The notes: generated by a model not told the origin, from the letters alone. A DNA stretch of 64,000 nt from Chara braunii (GCA_003427395.1 BFEA01000232.1:1161872-1225871); one strand, 5' to 3'. Positions 20,620-32,900 are shown, counted from the first letter of the stretch. Numbers and translations: made by a program.

Positions 20620-21190
20620 TGGTTAGGTCAGGTACAGGTATTCCTAAAAATCCCGGTTGCGAACTCTGGTGGGAGCCAAGGCGATTCGATCGTGGAGTAG
20701 AAATAAACCTACCAACGAGAAATGAATGGCGAGGAACAACCGTTGACTGGGTAGGGGAGGAGATAGCGTTCGAACTATCGTTTTTATGGGTAGAAAGGAT
20801 ATGAAATCCGTTAAGAGAAGAAGAAGGGTGGGACGACGTAGCGGAGGGGAATGTGGAGACCCTCAAGACGGTGTACTTATCAAAGAAGGGCTGACATCTA
20901 TTCTGCGTGACGCTGGCATCCGGGCAAAACCCGATGTGGATCTTGGGGGAAGCTGAACAATGATCCCGCAACATGGCCCAGGGGTCCGCTAACGAGGGGT
21001 GGGATGAAGTAAGTAGTAGGGTGATAATAGGATGATGGGAGGAGCTCAGGCTGCCGTGCCAATTAGTCAATGCCGGGGTGCCGCATTTTATAGCGGATTG
21101 GTTTGGAGGATACAGACACATCCTCGCGGTGGCGGAAGCCTTGGATGAAGTAGACCTGGGCTTCTCATGGTTGGTCGACGCCTACTAGTA
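20620..21190 (+). pseudogene. Unrecognised ORF remnant
   Basis: Plus-strand frames read GTGIPKNPGCELWWEPRRFD, IAFELSFLWVERI, then after stops GWDDVAEGNVETLKTVYLSKK, ADWFGGYRHILAVAEALDEVD and LGFSWLVDAY. They look like fragments of one protein broken by stops and frameshifts. The minus strand has a 192-codon open frame over the same interval, but it is Ser/Pro-rich and looks like a shadow. It ends exactly where the inverted satellite begins. Function unknown. Confidence 0.25.
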
Positions 21191-22477
21191 TAAGTGAGGA
21201 ACCGATACATCACCAAGTGAGGGAAGAACTGAACTGCACAACTTAAACTAAAGCATGCACATGTGTGAAGCTATGGAAGCAACTAGGAAGAACCGGTACA
21301 TCACCAACCAAAGGAAGAATTGAACTGCACAACCAAGACTAGATCATGCATACGTGGGAAGCTATGGAAGCAACTAGGAAGAACCGAAACATCACCAGTG
21401 AAGGAAGAACTAAACTGCACAACTTAGACTAGAGCATGCACATATGTGAAGCTATGGAAACAACTAGGAAGAACCGGCACATCACCAAGTGAAGGAAGGA
21501 CTGAACTGTACAACTTAGACTAGAGCATGCACATGTGTAAGCTCGTAGGAAGAACCAACACATCACCAAGTGACGGAAGAATTTAACCGTACAACTTAAA
21601 CTAGAGCATACACATATGTGAAGCTAGGGAAGCAACTAGGAGGAACCGGCACATCACCAAGTGAAGGAAGACTCTGCACAACTTAGACTAGAGCACACAC
21701 ATACATGAGGTATGGAGCAACTAGGAGACCACCGGTACATCACAAAGTGAGAGGAACACTGAACTTGCACCAATGAGACTACAACACATGCATACATGAG
21801 CTATGGAGCAAGTACGAAAACACCGCCACATCACCAAGTGAGGAAATATTGAACTTTCACTAATGAGACTACTGCACACACATGGAGCAACTAGGAAAGC
21901 ACCGCCACATCACTAGGTAAGGAAAAACTGAACTTGCACCAATGAGACTACAACACATACATATATGTGAACTTGCACCAATGAGACTACAACACATACA
22001 TATATGAGCTATGCAACAACTAGGAAAGCACCGGTACATGACAAAGTGAGAAAAAAATTGAACTTGCACCAATGAGACTACGACACACACATTCATGTGT
22101 TATGGAGCAACTAGAAAAACACCGGTACATCATAAAGTGAAAGAAAGACTGACTTTGTACCATTGAGACTTCAACACGCACATGCATGAGTTGTGGAGCA
22201 ACTAGGAAAGCACCGCCATATCACCAAGTGAGGAAAGACTGAACTTGCACCAATGAGACTACAACACACACATACATGAGCTATGGAGCAACTAGGAAAG
22301 CATCGGTACATCACAAAGTGAGAGAAAGACTAAACTTGCACCAATAAGACTACTGCACATAAACTCATGAGCTATGGAGCAACTGGGAAATCACCGGTAC
22401 ATCACAAAGTGCGAGAAAAACTAAACTTGCACCAATAAGACTACTATACATATACTCATGAGCTATGGAGCAACTGG
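21190..22477 (-). repeat. ~91-bp satellite array, inverted fragment
   Basis: About 14 units in reverse orientation to the neighbouring arrays: subtype II at 21.19-21.7 kb (caactaggaagaaccgg, cacatcaccaagtgaagg) and subtype I at 21.7-22.48 kb (agctatggagcaactagg, acatcacaaagtgag). Read on the minus strand the order is I then II, as in copies 1 and 2. It abuts copy 2 of the LTR-like unit head to head at 22478. Confidence 0.85.
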
Positions 22478-23599
22478 GTGATCCGCATTGCATAGATAAT
22501 GCCCTTGGGGCATTATCTCAACAATATCTGGATTTAAAAGGGCAAAAATGAGTGAAAAAGCAAAAACGAGTTGGCCGTTTTTTTTGTGAGCCATAAATCT
22601 GATATCAGATCTTATGGTTGAGAGCATGTGGACATTTTTTGTGGGGCCATCTCAAACGAGAAACTCAGGAATGAGTTGGCAGGCCAAAAGGGAAAAAAAC
22701 AAAAGAAAAAAAATACCGAAACTGTGCATTTGGCCCAAAAAGAATGCCAGATGCACCAAAAACAAAAAAAGTGAGCATAGGGGCTCAAAATTGAAGCAAG
22801 GACCACTTAGGGGTAGCTCGAAATAATGTTGGCCTTCGATCTCCGCCTGATCCAAGGCTGAGATTGCTCCAAGATGTGGGAAAATATCTCGTCCTAATCT
22901 TTCAAGTGAGGCTGCCCCTTGAACATTTGGACACAAAGGGGCAGCTTTTGAAAAAGAAAAGGAGGCTTGAGGAGGCCAAGAGGTAGTCGGAGTTGGTACC
23001 AGCCACTCGGACTGCTTGTACTTGGCCAAAATGAGACATAGGTGCCCCTGGAGAGGTCTAATGGTGGGATTTGACCTTGGGGGTACCTCGATTCACTTGG
23101 AAGCACATCGAGAGGCCCATGGGTTGACCGGTATTCCGATTTCAGCCTACATAAACTTAGGGAGCAGTCCACCACACTCACATTCGCGTGAGGAGTGCCC
23201 ATGCTGCCCATATGAGCTCGTAGGAGCATTTTTCTCACTCGGAGTAAGAGGAGGGGAACTGTTGCCTGTTGGGAGCCTTGGAGGAGACTGTGAGCTAGTA
23301 GGAGCTGCCATTGGAGCCAGTGTGAGGAATGGAGAATCAAGGGGGTGGTCCGCCATAGCCCCCAGCCTGTGGGGGAGAGAGAGAGGCTTGGAGGAGTCCA
23401 TTCAACCCTCTTAGAGGGGAGAACTCCATAGCCTTGGGAGTGGGAGCTTGCCATAGCCAGAGAAAGACTGAGAAAGGAAGGAGATGAGGGTTTGAGGAAG
23501 AAGAGGGTCATAGCTAAGTGAGGAGGAGGAAGCTTCATCAAGATTGGTCTTCAACACCAAGAGAAGAAAGGAGAGGTGAGTGGGAACAAGGAGGGGAAA

Positions 23600-23866
23600 C
23601 TTCTTCTTCGTCTTTTTCTGCTTCTGCTTCTTCTTCTCCTCCTCCTCCTCCTTCTTCTTCTTCTTCTTCTTCTTCTTCTTCTTCTTCTTCTTCTTCTTCT
23701 TTCCCCTCTTCTCCTTCCTCTTCTTCTTATTCGTCTTCTTCTTGTTCTTGTTCTTGTTCTTCTTCTTCTTCTTCTTCTTCTTCTTCTTCTTCTTCTTTCA
23801 TTTTCTCCTTTATTACTTACTCTCCATCCCCTCTTCCTCTTCTCCTTCTTCCTCATCATCTTCTGA
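23600..23866 (+). repeat. TTC trinucleotide tract, copy 2
   Basis: Pyrimidine-rich (TTC)n with CTT, GTT and TCC interruptions. Open frames through it in every register are low-complexity artefacts. Confidence 0.9.
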
Positions 23867-24189
23867 TCCTTCTTTAAGGGAGGTAGGAAGCAGTTCCTCC
23901 ATTCGTAGTGTGTCCATGATGGTCATTTCCTTCACTCCTTGGCAAATCGTCACTTTGCGCTGTGACCTTCCTGGCTTGAGGGAGGGATTTACTCACTCTT
24001 ACCTCAAGATTCATCTCTCCCCCCACCTGAGGGTAAATCATTACTTTGTTTTCACTCATGGAGGGGCTTTGGTGATCCTAGTCTCTCACATCGTCCACTT
24101 CTCCACCTTGTAATAATCTGATTCAATGCTGGATGCTGCCATGAGTGTTGTGCATGTGTTTGAGCAAGTCCCACTCACATGCAGCTCTC

Positions 24190-26630
24190 TTTCTCACTTT
24201 GTGATGTACCGGTGTTTTTCTAGTTGCTCCATAGCTCATGTATGTGTGTGTTGTAGTCTCATTCGTGCAACTTCAGTCTTTCCTCACTTGGTGACATGAC
24301 GGTGTTTTCCTAGTTGCTCCATAACTTATGTATGTGTGTGTCGTAGTCTCAATGGTGCAAGGTCAGTTTTTCTTTCACTTTGTGATCTACCGGTGCTTTC
24401 CTACTTGCTCCATAGCTCATGAATGTGTTTGCACTAGTCTCATTGGTGCAACTTCAGTCTTTCTCTCACTTTGTGATGTATCGGTGTTTTCCCAATTGCT
24501 CTTGAATGTGTGTGCAGTAGTCTCATTGGTGCAAATTCAGCCTTTCTCTCACCTGGTGATATGACTGTGCTTTCCTCGTTGCTCCATAACTTATGTATAT
24601 GTGTGTTGTAGTCTCATTGCTGCAAGTTCAGTCTTTCTCTCGCTTTGTGATGTACCGGTGCTTTCCTAGTTGCTCCATAGCTCATGAATTTGTGTGCAGT
24701 AGTCTCATTGGTGCAAGTTTAATCTTTCTCTCACTTTGTGATGTACCAGTGTTTTCTTGGTCGCTTCATAGCTCACGTATGTGTGTGATGTTGTCTCATT
24801 GGTGCAAGTTCAGTCTTTCCTCACTTAGTGATGTCACGGTGCTTTCCTAGTTGCTCCACAGCTCATGTATGTGTGTGTTTTAGTCTCATTAGAGCAAGTT
24901 CAGTCTTTCTGTCACTTTGTGATGTACCGATGCTTTCCTAGTTGCTCCATAGCTCATAAATGTGTGTGCAATAGTCTTATTGGTGCAAGTTCAGTCTTTC
25001 TCTCACTTTGTGATGTACCCGTGTTTTCCTAGTTGCTCCATAGCTCATGAATGTGTGTGTCGTAGTCTCATTGGTGCAAGTTTAGTCTTTCCCTGACTTT
25101 CTAATGTCACGGTGCTTTCCTAGTTGCTCCATAGCTCACATATGTATTTGTTGTAGTCTCATTGGTGCAAGTTCGGTCTTTCCTCACTTGGTGATGTGGC
25201 GGTGCTTTCCTAGATGTTCCATAGGTCATGTATGTGTGTATTGTAGTCTCATTAGTGTAAGTTTAGTCTTNNNNNNNNNNNNNNNNNNNNNNNNNNNNNN
25301 NNNNNNNNNNNNNNNNNNNNNNNNNNNNNNTGGCGGTGCTTTCCTAGATGTTCCATAGGTCATGTATGTGTGTATTGTAGTCTCATTAGTGTAAGTTTAG
25401 TCTTTCCTCACTTGGTGATGTGGCGATGCTTTCCTAGTTGATTCATAGTTCATGTATGTGTGTGTTGTAGTCTCAATGGTGCAAGGTCAATCTTTCTCTC
25501 ACTTTGTGATGTACCGGTGCTTTCCTGGTTACTCCATAGCTCACATATCTGTTTGTTGTAGTCTCATTGGTGCAAGTTCAGTCTTTCCTCACTTGGTGAT
25601 GTGGCAGTGCTTCCCTAGATGCTTCATAGGTCATGTATGTGTGTTTTGTAGTCTCATTGGTGTAAGTTTCATTTTCCCTCACTTGATGATGTGGCGATGC
25701 TTTCCTAGTTGATTGATAGCCCATGTATGTGTGTGTCGTAGTCTCAATGGTGCAAGGTCGATCTTTCTTTCGCTTTGTGATGAACCGGTCCTTTCCTGGT
25801 TGCTTCGGCTCATGAATGTATGTGCAGTAATCTCATTGGTGCAAGTTCAGTCTTTCTCTCACTTTGTGATGTATCAGTGCTTTCCTAGTTCCTCCATAAC
25901 TCATGTATGTGTGTGCAGTAGTCGCACTTGTGAAGGTTCCATCTTTCTCACACTTTGTGATGTACTGGTGCTTTCCCAATTGCTCCATAGCTCATGAGTA
26001 TATGTGAAGTAGTCTTATTGGTGCCAGTTTAGTCTTAGTCTCACTTTGTGATGTACCAGTGTTTTCCTAGTGTTCCTTAACTCATGTATGTGTGTTGTAG
26101 TCTCATTAGTGCAAGTTCAATCTTCCTCACTTGGTGATATGGCGGTGCTTTCCTAGTTGCTTCATAGCTCATGTATGTGCGTGCTGAAGTCTCAATGGTA
26201 CAAGGTCAGTATTTCTTTCACTTTATGATGTACCGGTGCTTTTCTAGTTGCTCCATAGTACATGAATGTATGTGAAGTAGTCTCATTGGTACAAGTTCAG
26301 TCTTTCTCTCACTTTGTGATATACCGGTGCTTTCCTAGTTGCTGCATAGCTCATGTATGTGTGTTCTGTAGTCTCGTTGGTCCAAGTTCCGTTTTTCCTC
26401 ACTTAGTGATTTCGCGGTCCTTTCCTAGTTGATCCATAGCTCATGTATGTGTAAGAAGTAGTCTCATTATTGCATGTTCAATATTTCCTCACTTGGTGAT
26501 GTAGCGGTGCTTTCCTACTTGCTCCATCGCTCATGTAGGTGTGTGTTGTAGTCTCATTGGTGCAAGTTCAGTGTTCCTCTCACTTTGTGATGTACCGGTG
26601 GTGTCATAGTTGCTCCATACCTCATGTAGG
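24190..26630 (+). repeat. ~91-bp satellite array, subtype I, copy 2
   Basis: About 27 units of the same ~88-92-bp sequence as 11.2-13.2 kb (ctttcctagttgctccatag, tcactttgtgatgtaccgg). It is interrupted by an assembly gap whose two flanks are identical, so its length is uncertain. Confidence 0.9.
25271..25330. other. Assembly gap (60 N) flanked by an identical 73-bp duplication
   Basis: The sequence before the gap, from tggcggtgctttcctagatg to gtaagtttagtctt (about 25198-25270), is repeated exactly after it (25331-25403). This suggests two contig ends that overlap but were not merged. Confidence 0.95.
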
Positions 26631-28062
26631 TGTGTGCTCTAGTCTAAGTTGTGCAGTTCAATCTTCCTTCACTTGGTGATGTGCCGGTTCTTCCTAGTTG
26701 CTTCCCTAGCTTCACACATGTGTATGCTATAGTTTAAGTTGTACGGTTAAGTTCTTTCGTCACTTGGTGATGTGTTGGTTCTTCCTAGTTGCTTCCATAG
26801 CTTCAAACATGTGCATTCTCTACTCTAAGTTGTGCAGTTCACTCCTTCCTTCACTTGGTGATGTGCCGATTCTTCCTAGTTGTTTGCATAGCTTCACATA
26901 TGTGCATGCTCTAGTCTAAGTTGTGCAGTTCAATTCTTCCTTCAGTTGCTGATGTGTCGGTTCTTCCTGGTTGCTTTCATAATTTCCCACATGTGCATGC
27001 TCTAGTTTAGGTTGTGTATTTCAGTTCTTCCTTCACTTCGTGATGTACCGGTTCTTCCTACTTGCTTCCATAGCTTCACACATGTATGTGCATGCTCTAG
27101 TGTAAGTTGTGCATTTCAGTTATTCCTTCACTTGGTGATGTGTCGATTCTTCCTAATTGCTTCCATAGCTTCAGACATATGCATGCTCTAGTCTGATTTG
27201 TGCAGTTCAGTTTGTCCTTCACTTGGTGATGTGTCGGTTATTCCTACTTGCTTCCCTGGCTTCACACATGTGTAAGCTCTAGTCAAGTTTTGCAGGTCAG
27301 TTCTTATTCACTTGGTGATGTGTCGGTTCTTTCTTGTTGCTTCCATAGCTTCACACATGTGCATGCTCTAGTCTAAGTTGTGTAGTTCAGTATTTCCTTC
27401 ACTTGGTGATATGCGGTTCTTCCTAGTTGCTTCCATAGCTTCACACATGTGCATGCTGTAGTCTAAGTTATGCAGTTCAGTTCTTACTTCACTAGGTGAT
27501 GTGCCGATTCTTCCTAGTTGCTTCCATAAGTTCACACATGTTCATCCTCTAGTCTAAGTTGTGCAATCGAGTTATTCCTTCTCTTGGTTATGTATCGGTT
27601 CTTCCTAGTTGTGTTCATAGCTTCACACATGTTCATCCTCTAGTCTAAGTTGTGCAATCGAGTTATTCCTTCACTTGGTTATGTACCGGTTCTTCGTAGT
27701 TGTGTCCATAGCTTCACACATGTGCATGCTCTAGTCTAAGTTGTGCAGTTCAGTTCTTCCTTCACTTGGTGATGTGTCGGTTCTTTCTAGTGGCTTCCCT
27801 AGCTTCACGCATGTGTATGCTGTAGTCTAAGTTATGTGGTTCAGTTCTTTCTTCACTTGGTGATGTGCCGGTTCTTCCTAACTGTTTCCCTAGCTTCACA
27901 CATGGGTATGCTCTAGTCTAAGTTGTGCAGTTCAGTTCTTCCTTCACTTGGTGATGTGCTGGTTTTTTCTAGTTGTTTCCATAGCTTCATACATGTGCAT
28001 GCTCTAGTCTGACTTGTGCAATTGAGTTCTTCGTTCACTTGTTGATGTGTCAGTTCAAATCA
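26631..28062 (+). repeat. ~91-bp satellite array, subtype II, copy 2
   Basis: About 16 units with cttcctagttgcttccatag, cttcacacatgtgcatgc and tcacttggtgatgtgccgg. One unit pair near 27.54-27.66 kb shares the distinctive string catcctctagtctaagttg, a recent local duplication. Confidence 0.9.
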
Positions 28063-28074
28063 TAAACGGGGGAC

Positions 28075-28733
28075 CTCTATGTGTCTGATTTTCGATTCAA
28101 CGGGGGTTTGCGGTGGAAAGGTTCAACGACCGTTGAACCCCCGTTACAACGCCACGCTATACCGCGTTAAAATGTGGTACAATGCGGCCCGTAAAAAAAA
28201 AATCCGTAGACAAAAAATAATCAAAAAAAAAAATTAAAAAAATGGGGGTGTAGATTTTTTTGCGCTCTACATCCCCTTTTTTTTTTTTAGTTTTTTATTA
28301 AAAAAAAAAGTTAAAACTAAAAAAAAAATTATGGGCGTATAGGGTTTTTAAAACACCACACGCCCATTTTTTTTTTTTTTTCATCTTGTGAACAAAATAA
28401 GAAAAAATAAAAAATCAATTCGAGCGCCCATTTTTTCTTTTTTAAACGGGATTCAACAGGGATTCAACGGGGATTCAACGGCATTCAACTGGATTCAACG
28501 GGGATTTAACGGGATTCAACGGGATTCAACGGGATTCAACGGGATTCAACAGGATGGCAGTTTTTTTTTGCTCCAGGCGCGTCGAGACGTGTTCGCAGCC
28601 CAATGTGCCCTCCCCGTTGAACAGTATTCAACGGGGATGGCCCATTGTAGTATTCATCGGGGCCCCGGGGGCTATTCAAAGGGTACAATGGCGTTGAAAC
28701 TTTTCCATTGCACGTTGAATAGACACACAGGCC
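28075..28733 (+). other. Extra segment in copy 2 with GGGATTCAAC repeats and AT-rich hairpins
   Basis: Copy 1 joins acggggga directly to aggtaggtcaa (about 15315-15335). In copy 2 the corresponding strings (acgggggac at 28066-28074, ggtaggtcaa near 28734) are separated by about 660 bp. The insert holds attcaacgggg motifs at both ends, about ten tandem GGGATTCAAC-type units at 28447-28555, and A/T-run stretches. Two imperfect hairpins are visible: gggggtgtaga/tctacatcccc near 28245-28280 and atgggcgt/acgcccat near 28331-28370. No coding function is assigned. Confidence 0.55.
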
Positions 28734-28773
28734 GGTAGGTCAAGTAAGGGTAAGGCTTGATTAGGATTAGGGT

Positions 28774-28776
<3 letters not shown>

Positions 28777-28830
<54 letters not shown>
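28777..28830 (+). repeat. CT dinucleotide tract, copy 2
   Basis: (CT)n at the same module position as in copies 1 and 3. Confidence 0.95.
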
Positions 28831-28834
<4 letters not shown>

Positions 28835-30036
28835 GTTACTCTATTTCGTCCTCTGACCTTCGTTCCTCTACCTCTCCTATAATCCAAGTCTAAACCTTTT
28901 TCCCTTCCCGCTTGGCATACAACTAACCTCTCCCCTCTCACTTGTTACATTGTCAAGGGGCGAACGGTGAAAGGAAGTTAACCTCACTTGGTGGAGAAAG
29001 AGGGCAAGGGAAGGACTGTCAGTCCCTTGTGCCGCCAAGAAGGAAAAGGGAGAGAATATTTGAGAGCTTTGAGCGCAAAAACGGTGGGAAATTGGAAATC
29101 GGAATAATCCAAAGGGGACTAGAGGAAGAGATTATTGACTAAGAGAAGAGGTCAGTTGACTCAACCAGAACCCGGACTACATGAGTATGAGAAGAGGATG
29201 GATTGGCTGAGCATGGTAAAAGGAACGGGAAGTAAGCCAAGAACAAAGAAAAAAAAAAAGAGGTGCGTGGGAAGGGCTACGTGTTGACCCCAATGGGGGA
29301 TTGTATCGGACTTTGCTTTGTGTTGATTGTGCAGGTGAGTAACTTTGGGGTGATCTTGAGCAGCATGTGGGTCAGGGATGTGCCGACGAAGGAAAGAGGA
29401 ATGAATTATCAAAAGGCTATGGGCCTTATGTAAACTCTATTTGTGAATGAATCCTTGATGTTTGAAGCCTTGAGTGTGGGTCGGGCGGGGAACGAAGTCT
29501 TGATTGATGGAAACGTGAAGTAGCTTTGTATGCGGGTGAAGGCCCTGGAAAGAATAAGGGGGCAGACACCAATGACGATGGATGTTATGATTGGAGCATG
29601 AAGGAGTGTAGGGGCGAAAGGGGAAGATGACACCGCCGCGCCCCGATGATGCTACATGACTGTTGCTTTAGGGAAATGGTGCGTGGTCTAAGAATCACAC
29701 TTAGCCTACACACGAAAGAAGAGAAGATCTCAAAGAACCCCTAAAGTGCATGAGTACTGGAAGGAACAATTGTCTGCGAACAGAACTGAGAATCAAAAAA
29801 ATTATGCTTGCGAGAAGTTCAGTGAGACTACCACCCGACGTGAGGGTTGAGCTACATCCCCAATGTCAAAGCTCTCTCGCTCGATGGCCCACCCTCATCC
29901 ATCTGAAAGCACTAGGTGGGGGTGGCCCCGTGACGAACGGTCCGCGCCCTGAGCATGAGCGTGGGCAGGCCGAGCCAACTGGGACCCGCAGTGGGGTCGA
30001 CACATGCTCGAAAGTCTAACAGGGTTAGGCCCTACA
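28831..30036 (+). mobile_element. Terminal segment of LTR-like unit, copy 2
   Basis: Very similar to 15506-16708 over its whole length and ending in the same CCCTACA. The sequence after it (acgctcattttgcc) is unrelated to what follows copy 1, which fixes the right boundary of the repeat at 30036. Confidence 0.6.
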
Positions 30037-31019
30037 ACGCTCATTTTGCCTTTTCTCATTTCGTCGGAGAGATGTTGTCGGACACACAACCCGAATTTTC
30101 TTTGTTGTCAACACCAGCGGCCGTCATCCGCGGTGATTTACCCCATTGATATCTACAGCACCTTAGAAAACCTCATCGGCATCGCCGCAACCCTTATCAA
30201 AACCAGTACACACAGGCAGTGCACATAACCTCACCGCGCACGCCAAGACCCGCTTGCATCTTCCAGCACCGTTTGTGATGCGCGTAGCTCGTTCAGCGCA
30301 GACTTTTCGCCGCCAAAGTCAACACGTCCCGCTACTGCCACAACACTTTGCGCAGGAATCTTTCGGGTATGCATTTCCCGCCCTTCAGACAAGATCTTAA
30401 TAGTGGTGAGTGTCAAGGGAAACAGGGATCATGAATGGGAAAAAAAAATTGGACGAAAAACGCAACATTCACTCAAGTGATGGGTTTTGGTTGCGCATGT
30501 GAACACCAACGTGGGTGTGTGCGTGTGTGTTGGTGCATATGTGTGTGTTTATGTGTGCGTGTGTGTGTGTGAAAGTTAGATATGAGTGTATTTGATTGTT
30601 TGTTCGTTTTCGTGCTTTTGTATGTGTGTGCACACGCGTGCGAGTTTGTAAATCATGCAACCCTGTGTTTAATGGCCGTAACGAACCAGAAGCTCGATCA
30701 TCGGTCAGTTTCATAATTCGGTTATGTCGGCAACTTGTTTTCGCAATAAAAAAAACGCATTGAGCAACGAATCACTCATCCAATGAAACACTCGATCAAT
30801 GAACAAATCGTTCCCGATTTGTTGGTCGATTGACTAATCATCGGTTGAACGAAGAAAGATCTGACGATGGAGTCGACAGACGCTCGCGCAACCTTCTAGT
30901 CAACAATTCAATCTTTTGTGCTTGGTGGCGTGTGTGAGCGCCCACGTCCATGTTTGTGTTTGTGCGACATTGGACCCAATCAACTACTCAATCGCTGAAT
31001 GAAACGGAACCAATATGGT

Positions 31020-31065
<46 letters not shown>

Positions 31066-31239
31066 TGTGTGTGTGTGCACGCATATATCCGCGTATTTGT
31101 TCATACGTCTAACGTTTGAACAATCGGACGATCCTCGAGACGGTCTGCCCATCCAATGAGAGATGGTTAACGGTTGCATATATTTTCAGGTCTTCTTTCC
31201 AAGCAGTTCAGCCACTTTAGGTTACTACACCACTTTCAG
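30037..31239. repeat. Non-coding, with GT microsatellites
   Basis: No gene recognised. GT-rich stretches lie at 30510-30640 (imperfect) and 31022-31078 (nearly pure). Between them lie strings such as caatgaac/aatcgatcaa that resemble the GATC-type short repeats further right. Confidence 0.6.
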
Positions 31240-31950
31240 ATTGTGTGTGGATCTATACATGGGGTTGTATAAAACCGCCTTCAGGTAGTTCAGCCACTTC
31301 AGGTTGATACACCACTTTTAGATTGCCTACAGATCCATTGCAAATGGTTGGATGGGGGTACTTGAAACCCCTTTCAAAAGCTTCACCCACTTCAGCAGTT
31401 TCAAGTCCCCACCTGAAATTCTTGAAATGACCTGAAGTGGCTGAAGCTTCTGAAAGGGGTTTCGGGTACCCCCATCCAACCATTTGGATGGGGGTACCTG
31501 AAACCCCTTTCAGAAGCTTCAACCACTTCAGNCTGAAGTGGCTGAAGCTTCTGAAAGGGGTTTCGGGTACCCCCATCCAACCATTTGGATGGGGGTACCT
31601 GAAACCCCTTTCAGAAGCTTCAACCACTTCAGCGGTTTCAGGTCCCCACCTGAAATTCCTGAAATGACCTGAAGTGGTTAAAGCTTCTGAAAGGGGTTTC
31701 AGGTACCCCCATCCAACCATTTGGATGGGGGTGCCTGAAACCCCATTCCGAAGCTTCAGCTACTTCAGCGGTTTCAGGTCCCCACCTGAAATTTCTGAAA
31801 TGACCTGAAGTGGCTGAAAAAACAGGCAGAAAAAGAAAGAAAAAAAAAAAATTGTCCTGCAAACCACCCGAAACTTCTGAAATGACCTGAAGTGTCTTCA
31901 GGCTATTTCAGCGGTTTCAGACCACTTCAGAATCTTTCACTCTGAACTTT
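31240..31950. repeat. Nested foldback palindromes (GGTACCCCCATCCAA family)
   Basis: Three head-to-head palindromes lie in tandem. In each, arms of about 48 bp (including aagcttctgaaaggggtttc and ggtacccccatccaa) flank a 4-nt centre (ccat), with one or two arm mismatches. Centres lie near 31480, 31583 and 31720. The spacers are palindromic too (ttcaggt/acctgaa around cccc, near 31400, 31650 and 31785). A single N at 31532 sits at the junction of two palindromes and probably marks an assembly break. Frames across it in both directions encode the same repeat and are not genes. Confidence 0.8.
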
Positions 31951-32900
31951 CAAGTGGTCGTTAACCGCAAGTGCATCCAATCAATCAGTCGATGGATCAA
32001 TCGATCGTTCGCGATTTGTCGATTGATCGACTGATTGATTGTCGTTCATGTTGTCAGGTGCATGCGCACGTGTGCGTTCATTTTCGACTGCACTTGTCGA
32101 TTTGATCAGCTATTCGATAAACCTATCATTCCCTTCATTCAGTACGATCAACAAAACATCTGTGGAACTGACCAATTGATCAATCGATAGACCATACCGA
32201 GCAACCAAACAAACGGACAGTCAGTCCGATGTTTCATGGGGGCGATCCTTGAGTTGATCGTTCGACATGCCATTGTCGCAAGCAAGAGATCGATCCATTA
32301 GCGGTTTCCCGTCCCATCAAGCAGTCAATTGATAAACAGATAATTCCCGATCTGTTGATTTATCGACTGATTGATTGTCACTCATGTTGGCAGACGTGTG
32401 CGAGAGTGTTTGTTCATGTACGTGTTCGTGTTTGTGTATGTGTGTTTGTGCGCGTGCGCGTGTCTGCAAAAACATGCGCACGTCTGTAGATACTATTGAA
32501 CCAAATGTTTGATCCTCAAGTCGAATTGATCGACAAATTGCTGCTGGAAACAAGTGATCGATCAATCAATGGATCGCCCATCTGTCGATTGACCGACTGT
32601 TTGATCGACTATTTAATCGGCTATTTGATTGATCGATCTGTTGATTGATCGACTGTTGATTGATCGATTATTTGATCGCCCTCTGTTGATTGATCGACTG
32701 TTTGATCGCCCTATCTCTGGCCATCTGTTGATTAATCGACTGTTTGATCGACTGCTTGATTGACCGATATGTTGATTGATCGACTGTTCAATCGATTGTT
32801 TGATCGACTGTTTGATTGACCGATCTGTTGATTGATCAGTTGTTTGATCAGTTGTTTGATCGTCGAGCTATCCGTTGATTGATCGAGTAATGGATGCTGG
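31951..32900. repeat. Degenerate GATCGACTGTTTGATTGATC repeat region
   Basis: Short units built from ttgattgatcgact, gtttgatcg and gatcgat recur, most densely at 32540-32890, where they follow one another every 15-25 bp. GT-rich stretches lie at 32400-32465. No coding region is seen. Confidence 0.7.

Larger units (their letters stand above)
22478..30036 (+). mobile_element. Large LTR-like unit, copy 2 (5'-truncated)
   Basis: This has the same module order as copy 1, beginning at the point equal to about 9515 of copy 1: the gataatgccc/gggcattatc hairpin lies at 22494-22518. Then follow spacer, TTC tract (23.6-23.86 kb), satellite array (24.19-28.06 kb), an extra insertion (28.08-28.73 kb), CT tract and the terminal segment ending CCCTACA at 30036. 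Several hairpins intact in copy 1 are mismatched here (for example atctccgcc/ggctgagat near 22838-22865), so this copy looks more decayed in that part. No coding region is seen. Confidence 0.55.

Noticed and set aside
20543-21121. 192-codon minus-strand ORF
   Set aside because: Ser/Pro/Thr-rich with no motif, lying opposite more protein-like plus-strand fragments; likely a shadow frame.
16709-22477. Reading copies 1 and 2 as the two LTRs of one element with 16.7-22.5 kb as its interior
   Set aside because: No primer-binding site after 16708, no purine tract before 22478, copy 2 starts in mid-module, and an inverted array lies between.
31253-31862. 155-codon ORF and its opposite-strand twin in the foldback region
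   Set aside because: Both strands give the same peptide because the DNA is palindromic; it is broken by an N and has no known motif.
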